A DNA stretch of 64,000 nucleotides from Pelotalea chapellei (GCF_018531195.1 NZ_JAHDYS010000003.1:62001-126000), one strand, 5' to 3'. Positions 54,901 through 63,659 are shown, counted from the first letter of the stretch. Numbers and translations are program-made. Notes: generated by a model from the letters alone, not told the origin.

Positions 54901-55514
54901 AACGTCTCAAGGTAGATTATATAATGGGTGATGCTCACCAGCTGATCGCAGAAAGCCAGGATGGAGCCGGCCGAGTACGCCGGATCGTTCAGGACTTGAA
55001 AAGCTTTTCACGGGTTGACCAGGCCGAATGCGCTCTGATCAACATGAACGAGGCACTTGAAATCACCATCAATATCGCCTGGAACGAAATCAAATACGTA
55101 GCGGATCTGCAGCGTGAATTTGGAGAACTGCCCCAGATCAAATGTTATCCACAGCAGCTTAACCAGGTCTTTCTTAACCTGCTGATCAATGCGGCTCATG
55201 CCATGGAAGATACACACGGCACTATTACCGTTCGCACCTGGAGCGAGGATCAGAATGTCTTTGTTTCGGTTGCCGACACCGGCAAAGGAATTCCGGAAGA
55301 GATCCTTCAGCGTATCTTTGAGCCTTTCTTTACAACCAAGGTCGTTGGCAAAGGCACCGGACTGGGCCTGTCCATCTCCTATGACATCATCAAAAAACAC
55401 AATGGCGAGATAACAGTGAAAAGTCAGGTGGGAGTCGGGAGCACATTCACCGTCATGCTGCCGATGGATGGACCGCCCATGGAAAAAGCATTGAAGAGAC
55501 CATCTTTACCCTAA
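51987..55514 (+). CDS. Multi-PAS membrane sensor histidine kinase
   Basis: 1175 aa. Membrane helices at ~15-37 and ~289-313 enclose a periplasmic dCache-like sensor (VIGTDGRVLTESVDNPKLVG, then FAGYFALGHDNFLTEL). A HAMP domain (~310-365) leads into four PAS domains at ~373-500, ~510-630, ~640-765 (NAMAKLTGLNSSQM; NKAFLEFFGKSSTELLG; NPRFCQTTGYSQEEAIG) and ~790-890. The kinase core has GVAHEINNPMGF with phospho-acceptor His921 and an HATPase domain (NLLINAAHAM, VADTGKGIPEEIL, GKGTGLGLSI). No receiver is attached; the three response regulators that follow are the likely partners. Confidence 0.93.
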   Translation: MKKSPVRQISIKAKVSLTVLATVAILIFILSGSLFFYFRSLLKESILLQQYRFVTELATHLDGNIKLAEEQLRLAAASINSKNIKNQQELNNILIQKNALRYIFDAGFLVIGTDGRVLTESVDNPKLVGQDLGYRDYVKECLRTGKTLMSQPIRPKTRPQKPMIAMVTPIHDDAGGIIGLFAGYFALGHDNFLTELSSSSLEKGYLYILDSRIIVMHDDPSRVMEVVAKGQNHGIDLVEKGFEGSLEIVNSKGINLLSSFKRVGNTRWILAGNTPADVAFSPLKRLAYISVVLTLIGIFVSMILVWYVIHRLTRPIQYLTNHLNQTVHDNTAWTPIELVTGDELEHLAQAYNSMMQQVHEAQRDLIREKDFYNGIIENAAAPMFVLAPDHTIISWNNAMAKLTGLNSSQMKGTKNQWIPFYSQMRPVLADLMIDNTVEKVAELYTRFESSPLVQGAVRVEGWFEAIGGKRRYLFFEAAKVFNSDNELVAVVETLEDITERKLAQEAISTQNQFLQEIMDAIPSPVFYKDTLGVYIGCNKAFLEFFGKSSTELLGRTIFEITSPEYAADSTVRDKAILESGKNLSYETTLVRADGATRTVFMTKAPFSTIDGGPGGIVGAFVDLTEQYRMDEQVRKMSQTMEQSPVSIVITGLDGTIEYVNPRFCQTTGYSQEEAIGLNPRVLKSGSMAHEEYVNLWNTISSGNEWRGDLHNKRKDGTLYWEYASISPILDKVGKVTGYLAVKEDITARKAVESELANSRKALEAQHHELGQLFELVAMGKREWEETLDHLRDIVILTDAEHHIRRCNKLLADISERHVNELVGEDWRKVIAENGFAFVKLDSSDGEVVHQPSGRSYDVCIYPITDNERITGHVVSLNDTTDLRAATQELEKAYLELKEAQLQVFQQEKMASIGQLAAGVAHEINNPMGFISSNLATLHKYLDRVVEYIGFIDQMLASCSDCNAAEQLQQTRKRLKVDYIMGDAHQLIAESQDGAGRVRRIVQDLKSFSRVDQAECALINMNEALEITINIAWNEIKYVADLQREFGELPQIKCYPQQLNQVFLNLLINAAHAMEDTHGTITVRTWSEDQNVFVSVADTGKGIPEEILQRIFEPFFTTKVVGKGTGLGLSISYDIIKKHNGEITVKSQVGVGSTFTVMLPMDGPPMEKALKRPSLP

Positions 55515-55588
55515 GGTTACCTCTCACATAGCCGTAACTCATCCGCACCACGATGAAATCGATCCACTTCGCAGGCAAAAGGACATTC

Positions 55589-56383
55589 ATGAAAAAAGAA
55601 CAGGTCAGAATATTGTGCGTGGATGATGATCGCAATGTTCTGCGTGCGCTGGAGCGAATCTTCTTTGACGACAACTACGACATCATATTGGCCAATTCTG
55701 GCGAGGAAGGGCTGGAAATAATTGACAGCAGCGATCCTTTTCAAATCATCATATCCGATTACCGCATGCCGGTAATGAACGGCGTTGAATTCCTCAAAAA
55801 GGTCTATGAACATTATCCCGAAACAGTCAGAATCGTGCTCTCCGGCTATGCCGACGCCGGCTCAATTGTTGCTGCCATTAACGAAGGACATATCTACAAA
55901 TTTATCCCCAAACCGTGGAACGATGAGGATTTGCGAGCAACCATCCAGAATAGTCTGGAGCGTTATTTTCTATTGAAGAGAAACCGGGAACTGCTTGCCG
56001 AACTGGCCCAGGCGAACGAAGAACTGGAAAGCAGGATATGTCAGCGGACCGAACAGCTTGAACTGCGTAACCGGGCGATGGAGTTCTCCCAAAGCCTGCT
56101 TGGGTACCTGCCGGTAGCAGTCATCGGCGTTGATGAAACCGGCATGGTCGCTTACTGCAACGACAAGGGAGCCGTCATAATGCGGCGACTTTACAACGAC
56201 ATCTTCGGAGTGTGCCTCCACGAATGTTGTGACATCGAGTTGGGCCGATTGGTGGAACAAGTGCGGCTTGAAAATCAGGTTACTCTCCATTGCACCTTGG
56301 CTGGTACCAGTTACCGGTTCTGGGGGCAATCCTTTACCTACTGCGGAAATCAGGCTGTAGTGATTGTCCTTCTGGAGAATTGA
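55589..56383 (+). CDS. Response regulator with PAS-like C-terminus
   Basis: 264 aa. REC domain 1-~125 with phospho-acceptor Asp57 in IIISDYRMPVMNG, acidic pocket VDDD, and KPWNDEDL after the switch lysine. A coiled coil (~130-165, ELAQANEELESRICQRTEQL) joins it to a PAS-like domain (VAVIGVDETGMVAYCNDKGA). No DNA-binding or enzymatic output. ATG 55589 has AAAGGA upstream, 74 bp after the kinase stop. It could relay or fine-tune signalling between kinase and HD-GYP regulators. Confidence 0.9.
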   Translation: MKKEQVRILCVDDDRNVLRALERIFFDDNYDIILANSGEEGLEIIDSSDPFQIIISDYRMPVMNGVEFLKKVYEHYPETVRIVLSGYADAGSIVAAINEGHIYKFIPKPWNDEDLRATIQNSLERYFLLKRNRELLAELAQANEELESRICQRTEQLELRNRAMEFSQSLLGYLPVAVIGVDETGMVAYCNDKGAVIMRRLYNDIFGVCLHECCDIELGRLVEQVRLENQVTLHCTLAGTSYRFWGQSFTYCGNQAVVIVLLEN

Positions 56384-56385
56384 TA

Positions 56386-57345
56386 GTGCGCACTGTCCTT
56401 TTTGTTGATGACGAATTGCAGATCCGTAATGCTCTGAAGCGCATGTACCACGACCGGTCGGATGTCCGCTGTCTGTTTGCCGCTTCAGGACAGGAGGGCT
56501 TGAACTTACTTGAAAGGGAAAATGTTTGGGTAGTGGTTTCGGATTACATGATGCCGGAGATGCGTGGAATCGAGTTTCTTTCACGGGTCAAAATACTTCG
56601 CCCTGATGTGGTGCGTATAATGATGACGGCGTTTGCAGACTTGAAAATTGCCATCGACGCCATCAACAAGAGTGAGGCCTTCCGTTTTGTCACCAAACCT
56701 TGGAACAATGATGAGTTGATGCAGGTTATTGACGAAGGACTGATGCGCTATCAACTGGTGCATTCCTTGGCGAGCAAGGATGAGACGGTCTACCGCACCC
56801 TGGCGCAGACAATCGAATTGAAAGATTCCTACACCAAAGGGCACTACGACAGGGTTGCTGCCTATGCCGTTAAACTGGCCCAAGCTGCCGGCATGGACGA
56901 GGGATTGATCAATGACATCAGACATGGCAGTTGGCTGCATGACTGCGGAAAAATTGGCGTACCTGAAGCCCTTCTCAACTCTTCCGCCAGACTCAGCGAA
57001 GATGAAATGGAAACGGTTATGCAGCATCCCCGTTGGGGTGCAGATGTTGCCCGTCAGGCCCATATGTCCGAGGCGGTGATCAACATCATCCTGTACCACC
57101 ATGAACGCTATGACGGACTCGGTTATCCATTAGGCCTGAAGGGTGAGACAATACCTGTCGAGGCGCGCATTGCAGCCATAGCCGACGTTTTTGATGCGCT
57201 ATATTCTGATCGCCCGTACCGCAAAGCCTATAAGCACAAGCAGGCAATCAGCATCCTGAAAGAGATGAGCGCCACTCACTTTGACCCAGGTCTGATGGAG
57301 CTGTTCCTTCCAATCGCAGAGGAGGTTGTAGACAATGAGCGATGA
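56386..57345 (+). CDS. Response regulator with HD-GYP phosphodiesterase domain
   Basis: 319 aa. REC with Asp53 (VVVSDYMMPEMRG) followed by a complete HD-GYP domain: HGSWLHDCGKIGVPE (HD pair) and HHERYDGLGYPLGLKGETIP (HHExxDGxGYP), then ARIAAIADVFDAL. All metal-ligand and GYP residues are present, so it should hydrolyse c-di-GMP or a related cyclic dinucleotide. Start is GTG at 56386, two bases after the previous stop codon, with GGAG 9 nt upstream. Confidence 0.93.
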   Translation: MRTVLFVDDELQIRNALKRMYHDRSDVRCLFAASGQEGLNLLERENVWVVVSDYMMPEMRGIEFLSRVKILRPDVVRIMMTAFADLKIAIDAINKSEAFRFVTKPWNNDELMQVIDEGLMRYQLVHSLASKDETVYRTLAQTIELKDSYTKGHYDRVAAYAVKLAQAAGMDEGLINDIRHGSWLHDCGKIGVPEALLNSSARLSEDEMETVMQHPRWGADVARQAHMSEAVINIILYHHERYDGLGYPLGLKGETIPVEARIAAIADVFDALYSDRPYRKAYKHKQAISILKEMSATHFDPGLMELFLPIAEEVVDNER

Positions 57346-58636
57346 AACGCAGTGTATAACGGTTCTACTGGTGGATGACGAAGAGAACATCCTGCGTTCT
57401 CTGAAACGATTGTTGATGGATGAAGCATTTGAGGTGGAGACAGCCACCTCCGGGGAGGCGGCACTCAAGTTGCTGCCAGAGCTGGAGAATGTGGGGCTGA
57501 TAGTTTCGGACCAACGCATGCCGGGTATGAACGGGGCTGACTTCTTGGGGAGATCACGTGAAATTGCCCCCCATGCCATGCGTGTTCTACTGACCGGGTA
57601 TTCCGATATCAATGCCACCGTCGATGCCATCAATAAAGGGGGCGCATGTCGCTACATCTCGAAGCCTTGGGATGATGAGGAACTGCTGCAGACCGTCAGG
57701 GCCACAGTCGATCAGTACGTGGCCGAAACGGAAAAACGCAGGCTGAACAGCATTATTAATCAGCAGAATCAGGAGCTGGAGCAATGGAACGAGAGCCTGA
57801 AGAAACGATTACTGCAGACGACCGCAACGATCCGGGAACAGAGCCTGAAAAAACAGAGTGAAAAAACAGCTGCGACCCTGATCAACACTGTCTTTGACAA
57901 TGTTATGGAGGTAATGGGTGACCCTGATTCAGTACATGCAAGAACGGTAAGTACGTTGGTAACCGATGTTGCCCGCAAAATGAACCTTGATAGTGAAACC
58001 GTGGCCATGTTTCGGCTGGCCGCGCTGCTGCATGACGCGGGCAAACTGGGCAGCATTTCCTCCGGCCTGAACAAACATCTGGACGATATGTCCGAAAGCG
58101 AAGCCAGTGACTATCGTCAGCACCCGCTGCGGGGAGAGGAGATGTTTCGCCATACAGAAGAACTTGCCGACTTGCTCCCCATGATTCGCAGTCATCACGA
58201 GGCTTTTGACGGCAGTGGTTTCCCCGACGGTCTGCAGGGGGAGATGATCCCATTGGGCGCCCGCCTGATCGCCATTGCCGACTTCATCGACAGGTCAGCC
58301 CGCTCGGTTGAACGACACCGGGCAGAATACGCTCTGATGAATACCCGCTATCGCAGCGGAATCCTGTTTGACCCAAAGCTGCTGACACTGTTCGGTGCCA
58401 TAACCCGCAAAATATACTACGAGCAAAGAAAACCGGGCTCACTTTCGGAGGTGGAAGTAGCCCCGACAGAACTCGTTGCCGGAATGATCATTGCGAGAGA
58501 CGTTGAAAGCGGCAGCGGTGTCCTGCTCATGAAATCCGGAACAGTACTGGACCTGTGTGGAATCCTCATCATTCGCAGTCATTACCGCAAGAACCCAACC
58601 GGGCATGGTGTTTTTGTGCAGGTCGTCGAGAGCTGA
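57335..58636 (+). CDS. Response regulator with divergent HD-GYP (HD-GFP) domain
   Basis: 433 aa. REC with Asp59 (LIVSDQRMPGMNG), a coiled coil (~125-180), then an HD domain: LAALLHDAGKLGSI and HHEAFDGSGFPDGL, where GYP is replaced by GFP, then ARLIAIADFIDRS. The extra C-terminal ~75 residues (VAPTELVAGMIIARDVESGS) form a small domain often seen after HD-GYP modules. Metal ligands look retained, so activity or a changed specificity are both possible. Overlaps the previous gene by 11 bp; GAGGAGG serves as ribosome site. Confidence 0.9.
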   Translation: MSDETQCITVLLVDDEENILRSLKRLLMDEAFEVETATSGEAALKLLPELENVGLIVSDQRMPGMNGADFLGRSREIAPHAMRVLLTGYSDINATVDAINKGGACRYISKPWDDEELLQTVRATVDQYVAETEKRRLNSIINQQNQELEQWNESLKKRLLQTTATIREQSLKKQSEKTAATLINTVFDNVMEVMGDPDSVHARTVSTLVTDVARKMNLDSETVAMFRLAALLHDAGKLGSISSGLNKHLDDMSESEASDYRQHPLRGEEMFRHTEELADLLPMIRSHHEAFDGSGFPDGLQGEMIPLGARLIAIADFIDRSARSVERHRAEYALMNTRYRSGILFDPKLLTLFGAITRKIYYEQRKPGSLSEVEVAPTELVAGMIIARDVESGSGVLLMKSGTVLDLCGILIIRSHYRKNPTGHGVFVQVVES

Positions 58637-58869
58637 TGATCCTGACTCATCTACTCTCCTCGCAGCACCAACACTCCTGACTGCAGAAAATTCGCCGATT
58701 CCTGGGGACACTGTAGCATATTCCTTACCGGCACAAAGTAGCCCTACCAGCATCCCATAACAAATTATGCTTAAATTTAAGTATCTTATACTCCAAAAAG
58801 AGATATGGCATGCAAGTTGAAATGTAATAATCATGAACGGCAACGCCATATAATCTAAGGAGAATTAAA

Positions 58870-59184
58870 ATGAAAAAGAACATTTTTGTGGCTGCATTGA
58901 CAATGGGAATACTATCTGTGGGCGCTCTTTCAGCTTCAGCCGCTGGCTCGTGCTGCAATGACGGTACTTGCGCCGACAAGCAGAGCGTCCAAAAGTTCAC
59001 TGAAAGCACATCGGCCTTGACCAGCACGCTCAAGGCAAAGGACTTTGAACTGCGTGAATTGTACGGCTACGACAGCATTAACATGCGCAAAATCAGCCAG
59101 CTCGAAGCCGAAATCAAGGAGTTGAAGGCCCAGATAAAAATGGCCGCTGAAAAACAGGGCATCCACACCTGTTGCCTCGGTTGA
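58870..59184 (+). CDS. Small secreted protein with terminal cysteine pairs
   Basis: 104 aa. Ribosome site AAGGAG; signal peptide MKKNIFVAALTMGILSVGALSASA. The mature 80 residues start with SCCNDGTCADK and end with HTCCLG; between them is a charged helix (ISQLEAEIKELKAQIKMAAE). The helical core is reminiscent of ZraP/CpxP-type periplasmic metal sensors, but the family match is weak. The two CC groups could bind metal or form disulfides. A TATAAT hexamer lies at 58848-58853. It stands alone before the sulfate transport operon. Confidence 0.75.
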   Translation: MKKNIFVAALTMGILSVGALSASAAGSCCNDGTCADKQSVQKFTESTSALTSTLKAKDFELRELYGYDSINMRKISQLEAEIKELKAQIKMAAEKQGIHTCCLG

Positions 59185-59194
59185 TGCGGTAACA

Positions 59195-59230
59195 TGAAAG
59201 GGCCGGGAAGAGACAATCTCTCCGGCCCTA
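59195..59230 (+). terminator. Hairpin after the cysteine-pair protein gene
   Basis: AGGGCCGG pairs with CCGGCCCT, extended by AGAGA/TCTCT inside. The U-tract is weak. It may also help end the cysA transcript from the other strand. Confidence 0.55.
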
Positions 59231-59311
59231 CCCTGTTTTCGGTGTTTTTTCCACTCTTGATGAAAATGACTTCCTCCACGTACTGAAACTTTAAGAGGCT
59301 GTCGAGATACT

Positions 59312-59331
59312 CAGGTTGTTTTTCAACAACC
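59312..59331. repeat. Fused ends of the CAGGTTGTT repeat
   Basis: AGGTTGTT-TTTC-AACAACCT is the two termini of the dispersed element (2472-2658 and 61404-61526) joined with no interior. It lies 22 bp after the cysA stop codon and can form a hairpin there. Confidence 0.5.
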
Positions 59332-59352
59332 TTTTAAGTACTGTCTCAATCC

Positions 59353-60387
59353 TCAGATTTGATAATCCTCTGCAAAAACCCTCACCTGTCTCGGCCTGAC
59401 ATATACCTGCTCACCCTGCTGCAAGTCCAGATTCTGAAACACATCCCTGGTCAGTTCCGCTTCGACGAAGCTCTCGGAGTCGTTTATCGAGAGCGTTATC
59501 CGCACCGATGGCCCCAGCTTCTGGATATGCTTGACCTCGGCCTTGAGGGAACTGCTGTCGTGCTGGCTGCGGTCAATTTCAACATCGTGTGAACGCACAT
59601 AGGAGACGCTATTGTCCGCCTCCGGCTGCCCCTCTCCGGCCGATTGAATGCGGCCGTGAAACAGGTTCACGTTACCAAGGAAGTTGAGCACAAAGGGATT
59701 GGCGGGATGCTCGTAGACCTGGTCCGGAGTACCGGCCTGCTCGATGCGCCCCTTGTTCATGACCACGATGCGATCCGCCACTTCGAGAGCCTCCTCCTGG
59801 TCATGGGTGACGAAGACACTGGTGACGTGGATTTCGTCGTGCAGTCTGCGCAGCCAGCGGCGCAGCTCGGTGCGCACCTGGGCGTCCAGCGCGCCGAACG
59901 GTTCGTCCAGCAGCAGCACCTGAGGCTCCACTGCCAGGGCGCGCGCCAGGGCGATGCGCTGGCGCTGTCCTCCCGAAAGCTGGGCCGGGTAACGCTTGGC
60001 CATTCCCTCCAGTTGTACCAGCCGCAGCAACTCGGTCACCTTATCCCTGATCTCCCCTTTTGAGGGACGGGTCTCCTTGGGACGGACGGTCAGGCCAAAG
60101 ACAACATTATCAAAGACGGTCATATGCTTGAAGAGAGCGTAATGCTGAAAAACGAAGCCCACCTTGCGTTCGCGCACATGGCTCTCTGTCGTATCTTCAC
60201 CGTTGAAGAGAATCCTGCCGCTGTCGGGGCTCTCCAGCCCGGCAATGATCCTCAGCAGAGTCGTCTTGCCCGACCCGGAAGGCCCCAGGAGCGCGACCAG
60301 CTCGCCGGAAGGGATGGAAAGACTGACATCACCCAAAGCGGTGAAACTGCCGAACTGCTTGTTGATGCTTTCAATTTCTATACTCAT
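59353..60387 (-). CDS. cysA: Sulfate/thiosulfate ABC transporter ATP-binding protein
   Basis: 344 aa. N-terminal ABC ATPase: Walker [17 protein letters not shown]-loop [18 protein letters not shown], signature [16 protein letters not shown], Walker [18 protein letters not shown]-loop [11 protein letters not shown]. The C-terminal ~110 residues are the TOBE-type domain of CysA ([20 protein letters not shown]). Last gene of the leftward sbp-cysT-cysW-cysA operon; energises sulfate and thiosulfate uptake for assimilation. Confidence 0.95.
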   Translation of the reverse strand: MSIEIESINKQFGSFTALGDVSLSIPSGELVALLGPSGSGKTTLLRIIAGLESPDSGRILFNGEDTTESHVRERKVGFVFQHYALFKHMTVFDNVVFGLTVRPKETRPSKGEIRDKVTELLRLVQLEGMAKRYPAQLSGGQRQRIALARALAVEPQVLLLDEPFGALDAQVRTELRRWLRRLHDEIHVTSVFVTHDQEEALEVADRIVVMNKGRIEQAGTPDQVYEHPANPFVLNFLGNVNLFHGRIQSAGEGQPEADNSVSYVRSHDVEIDRSQHDSSSLKAEVKHIQKLGPSVRITLSINDSESFVEAELTRDVFQNLDLQQGEQVYVRPRQVRVFAEDYQI

Positions 60388-60414
60388 GGACGTAATCCCT
60401 TCCTATCAAATTGG

Positions 60415-60501
60415 TGTAGGGGCGGCGTTTCGCCGCCCGTTCCGCCGCCCGATTTCGTCGACACGTTCACCGCCACATGGGCAGGGAGACCCTGCCCCTA
60501 C
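60415..60501. repeat. GTAGGGGC inverted repeat between cysW and cysA
   Basis: GTAGGGGCGGCG at the left and CCTGCCCCTAC at the right are inverted ends, with internal palindromes (GGCGTTTCGCC; GGGCAGGGAGACCCTGCCC). Fills most of the cysW-cysA gap. Similar GTAGGGGCGG sequence is seen near 32747. Confidence 0.7.
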
Positions 60502-61364
60502 GGTTCCATATTTTCGCGAACATTCCACTCGGCCACGGACTTTACCGCCAGAGTGATCAGGGCCAGGAAGGCCAGCAGCGATGCCACGGCAAAAGCGGCG
60601 GTATAGTTGTATTCGTTGTAGAGAATCTCCACCTGCAGCGGCACAGTATTGGTGATGCCGCGAATGTGGCCGGAGACCACCGAAACGGCGCCAAACTCTC
60701 CCATTGCCCGGGCGTTACAGAGGATCACCCCGTAGATGATGCCCCACTTGATGTTGGGCAGGGTGATGCGGAAGAAGGTTTGCAGGCCGCTGGCGCCCAG
60801 TACCATGGCAGCCTCCTCCTCGTCCCTCCCCTGGGACTCCATTAGCGGAATCAGTTCCCGGGCAATGAAAGGGAAGGTGACGAAGATCGTTGCCAGGAGA
60901 ATACCCGGCACGGCAAAGAGGATCTTGATGTCATGGGCTTCCAGGAATGGTCCCAGCCACCCCTGACGGCCAAAGATCAGCACATAGATCAGACCGGAGA
61001 TAATCGGCGAAACCGAGAAAGGCAGATCGATCAAGGTAATCAGCAGATTCTTCCCCGGAAAACTGAATTTGGCGATTGCCCAGGAAGCCATCACTCCGAA
61101 GACCAGGTTGAGCGGCACTGCCACGGCGGCGGTGATCAGAGTCAGCTTGACGGCGGCCAGAGTGTCGGGCTCCTTCAGGGCCAGCAAATAGGTACCGAAC
61201 CCCTTCTCAAAAGCCTGACTGAAAACCGCTGCCAAGGGCAGTGCCAGGAACAGGGCCAGAAATACCAGGGCAACGGTGGTCAGCACCCAGCGGACCGGTG
61301 CGGGTTCGGTAATGCGGTGGTTGCCATTAGCATGAGCGGTCAGTGTTCTGGTCGGTGCGGACAT
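60498..61364 (-). CDS. cysW: Sulfate ABC transporter permease CysW
   Basis: 288 aa, six membrane segments. The BPD_transp_1 motif EEAAMVLGASGLQTFFRITL (EAA loop) contacts CysA. ATG 61364 with AGAGG upstream gives a normal N-terminus (MSAPTRTLTAHANG). An upstream TTG that extends the frame lies at the edge of a dispersed repeat and is rejected. Second permease of the CysTWA system. Confidence 0.95.
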   Translation of the reverse strand: MSAPTRTLTAHANGNHRITEPAPVRWVLTTVALVFLALFLALPLAAVFSQAFEKGFGTYLLALKEPDTLAAVKLTLITAAVAVPLNLVFGVMASWAIAKFSFPGKNLLITLIDLPFSVSPIISGLIYVLIFGRQGWLGPFLEAHDIKILFAVPGILLATIFVTFPFIARELIPLMESQGRDEEEAAMVLGASGLQTFFRITLPNIKWGIIYGVILCNARAMGEFGAVSVVSGHIRGITNTVPLQVEILYNEYNYTAAFAVASLLAFLALITLAVKSVAEWNVRENMEP

Positions 61365-61403
61365 GGGGGCCTCTGTGTAGATTCTGAAGACTGTTGTAAA
61401 TCT

Positions 61404-61526
61404 CAGGTTGTTCAAAAATAGTCAGATCGTCGCTCCCGGAGAAAGTCCCGCGGAGCCGTAGCAGCGCTACGGCGCACAAGGCGGCTTTCGAGGACGGCGG
61501 CGAGATGGCTGTTTTTCAACAACCTG
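61404..61526. repeat. Dispersed repeat with CAGGTTGTT...AACAACCTG ends, copy 2
   Basis: 123 bp. Reverse-complement match to 2472-2658 at both ends, but with a shorter centre (GCCGTAGCAGCGCTACGGC, itself a palindrome). Lies exactly between the cysT stop codon and the cysW start within the operon, so it must be tolerated by read-through transcription. Confidence 0.8.
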
Positions 61527-61528
61527 CC

Positions 61529-62359
61529 TCACTCTGCGTACCTTCTGCTCCACTTCTGCAGCAGGTTGATCACCAGCAGCATGATGAAGGAAGCCACCAG
61601 CATGACCGTGGCGATGGCAGTCGCTCCCTGGTAATCGTACTGTTCCAGCTTGGTGAGGATCAACAGTGGCGTGATCTCCGATACCATGGGCATGTTGCCG
61701 GCAATGAAAATGATCGAGCCGTACTCTCCCACCCCCCGGGCAAATGCCAGGGCAAAGCCGGTCAGCACCGAAGGGGTCAAAAGCGGAAAGAGCACCCGGC
61801 GAAAGGTCTGCCAGCGATTGGCTCCCAGGCAGGCCGCCGCCTCTTCTATCTCGGCATCCAATTCCTCGATCACCGGTTGGACCGTACGCACCACGAAGGG
61901 CAGCCCGATAAAGGTCATTGCCACGATGATGCCGAGTGGTGTGAAAGCGACCTTGATGCCGCGCGGCTCCAGGATTTTCCCCACCCAGCCGTTAGGCGAG
62001 TAGACCGTGGCCAGGGTGATGCCGGCAACGGCCGTCGGCAGGGCAAATGGGAGATCCACCAGCGCGTCCACCAGGCGCCTGCCGGGAAAGGGATAGCGAA
62101 CCAGCACCCAGGCCACCAGCACGCCGAAGACAGCGTTGATGCCGGCGGCAGCCAGGGCCGCGCCAAAGGTGACCTTGTAGGAGGCCAGTACCCGTGGGGC
62201 AGCCACCGCTTCGAGGAACTCATTCCAGGAGAGCCCGGCGGTCTTGAACACCAGGGCCGAGAGCGGGATCAGTACCACCAGGCTCAAGTAGAGCAAGGTG
62301 TAACCCATGGTTGGTCCGAAGCCGGGCAAGACGTTATGGTGCTTGGTGAATAGTTTCAT
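61529..62359 (-). CDS. cysT: Sulfate ABC transporter permease CysT (CysU)
   Basis: 276 aa, six membrane segments ([20 protein letters not shown] at the N-terminus). EAA loop [20 protein letters not shown] and the typical [20 protein letters not shown] identify CysT. Forms the channel with CysW. Its stop codon is 2 bp from the dispersed repeat at 61404-61526. Confidence 0.95.
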   Translation of the reverse strand: MKLFTKHHNVLPGFGPTMGYTLLYLSLVVLIPLSALVFKTAGLSWNEFLEAVAAPRVLASYKVTFGAALAAAGINAVFGVLVAWVLVRYPFPGRRLVDALVDLPFALPTAVAGITLATVYSPNGWVGKILEPRGIKVAFTPLGIIVAMTFIGLPFVVRTVQPVIEELDAEIEEAAACLGANRWQTFRRVLFPLLTPSVLTGFALAFARGVGEYGSIIFIAGNMPMVSEITPLLILTKLEQYDYQGATAIATVMLVASFIMLLVINLLQKWSRRYAE

Positions 62360-62488
62360 GGTCTGTTCCTGGCGGCATGGTGCGGGGGAGTGAAGGCGTA
62401 GGCGTCAAGGAATCTGCTTCCTGGCGGGATACTGCCGGTTTCATGCGCTTCCACTCGCTCAGGATCATGCTGAACCGTGATGAATGTA

Positions 62489-62514
62489 CCGGGACGGCGC
62501 AGTGACCGCCCCGG
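62489..62514 (-). terminator. Hairpin between sbp and cysT
   Basis: CCGGGACGG pairs with CCGCCCCGG around GCGCAGTGA in the 176-bp gap after sbp. Without a U-tract it probably acts as an attenuator or mRNA-stabilising end, which would favour high binding-protein levels over the permeases. Confidence 0.45.
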
Positions 62515-62535
62515 CTGTAGACTTGTTCCGTTGGC

Positions 62536-63534
62536 TTACTTCTTTGCCGCTCCGGTGATCTGGTCGAAGATACCACCATCGCTGAAATGCGTTTTCTGAG
62601 CCTTCTGCCAGCCACCGAAGGCCTGATCAATGGTGTAGAGTTTCACCTTGGCCAGCTTGGTCGGGATCTTGGTATTGATCGGACGGTAGTAGTGCTTGGC
62701 AGCAAGTTTCTGACCTTCGTCAGTGTAGAGGAATTTCAGATACTCCTCGGCCACTTTTCGGGTTCCACGCTTGTCTGCGACTTTGTCGATCACAGTGACC
62801 GGCGGTTCCGCCAGGATGCTTTCAGATGGGGTCACGATCTCGAACTTATCCGGCCCCAATTCGTTGATTGCCAGGAACGCTTCGTTCTCCCAGGCCAGCA
62901 GAACATCTCCAAGGCCCCGCTGTACAAAGGTGTTGGTGGAGCCGCGGGCGCCGGAATCAAGCACTGGTACGTTCTTGAACAGCTTGGAGACGAACTCTTT
63001 AGCTGTGGCATCGTTGCCACCCGGTTGATGCTTGGCAAAGGCCCAGGCTGCCAGGTAGTTCCAGCGGGCGCCGCCGGAGGTTTTCGGATTGGGAGTGATC
63101 ACCGAAACGCCCGGCTTGATCAGGTCGTCCCAGTTCTTAATCTTCTTGGGGTTTCCCTTACGCACCAGAAACACGATCGTGGAGGTATAGGGAGAACTGT
63201 TCTTGGGCAGTTCCTTCTGCCAGCCCGGCTTGATCAACCCTTTCTCCGCGATGGCATCGATATCGTAGGCTAGCGCCAAAGTAACCACGTCGGCTTCCAG
63301 ACCATCGATAACGGCGCGGGCTTGCTTGCCAGATCCGCCGTGGGATTGCTTAATCGTTACTTTGTCGCCAGTCTTCCCTTTCCAATAGGTGGCAAAGGAT
63401 TTGTTAACGTCGGTGTACAATTCGCGAGTTGGATCGTAGGATACGTTCAGCAAGGTGACGTCGGCGGCAAAGGCGGCTACCGTTGTGGATACAGCCAAAG
63501 CAAGCGTTGTGAAGGATGTGATGATTTTTTTCAT
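62536..63534 (-). CDS. sbp: Sulfate-binding periplasmic protein
   Basis: 332 aa. Signal peptide [23 protein letters not shown]; mature start [20 protein letters not shown] is the sulfate-binding Sbp/CysP family signature, and [20 protein letters not shown] and [20 protein letters not shown] contain oxyanion-binding residues. First gene of the uptake operon, preceded by a clear promoter. Sulfate versus thiosulfate preference cannot be decided. Confidence 0.95.
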   Translation of the reverse strand: MKKIITSFTTLALAVSTTVAAFAADVTLLNVSYDPTRELYTDVNKSFATYWKGKTGDKVTIKQSHGGSGKQARAVIDGLEADVVTLALAYDIDAIAEKGLIKPGWQKELPKNSSPYTSTIVFLVRKGNPKKIKNWDDLIKPGVSVITPNPKTSGGARWNYLAAWAFAKHQPGGNDATAKEFVSKLFKNVPVLDSGARGSTNTFVQRGLGDVLLAWENEAFLAINELGPDKFEIVTPSESILAEPPVTVIDKVADKRGTRKVAEEYLKFLYTDEGQKLAAKHYYRPINTKIPTKLAKVKLYTIDQAFGGWQKAQKTHFSDGGIFDQITGAAKK

Positions 63535-63630
63535 AATACTCTCCTTTTATCTATGGATTTTATAGTTATTAAACCGTTAAAAAAAGTTGCACTTCCGGAT
63601 CAAGGAACAGCAACATAAAACGTATTAATG

Positions 63631-63659
63631 CTAATACCAATGTATGAAATAAGTGTCAA
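63631..63659 (-). promoter_or_regulatory. Promoter of the sulfate uptake operon
   Basis: On the minus strand TTGACA (63659-63654) and TATTAG (63636-63631) with a 17-bp spacer, 97 bp upstream of sbp. Just upstream lies an imperfect palindrome ATTGACATT/ATAGACAAT (63679-63696), a possible regulator site. The remaining 63697-63949 shows no gene or structure I can support. Confidence 0.7.

Noticed and set aside
61505-62353. 282-codon plus-strand frame over cysT
   Set aside because: Antisense to a fully conserved permease; its Gln/His-rich translation is typical of a reverse-frame artefact.
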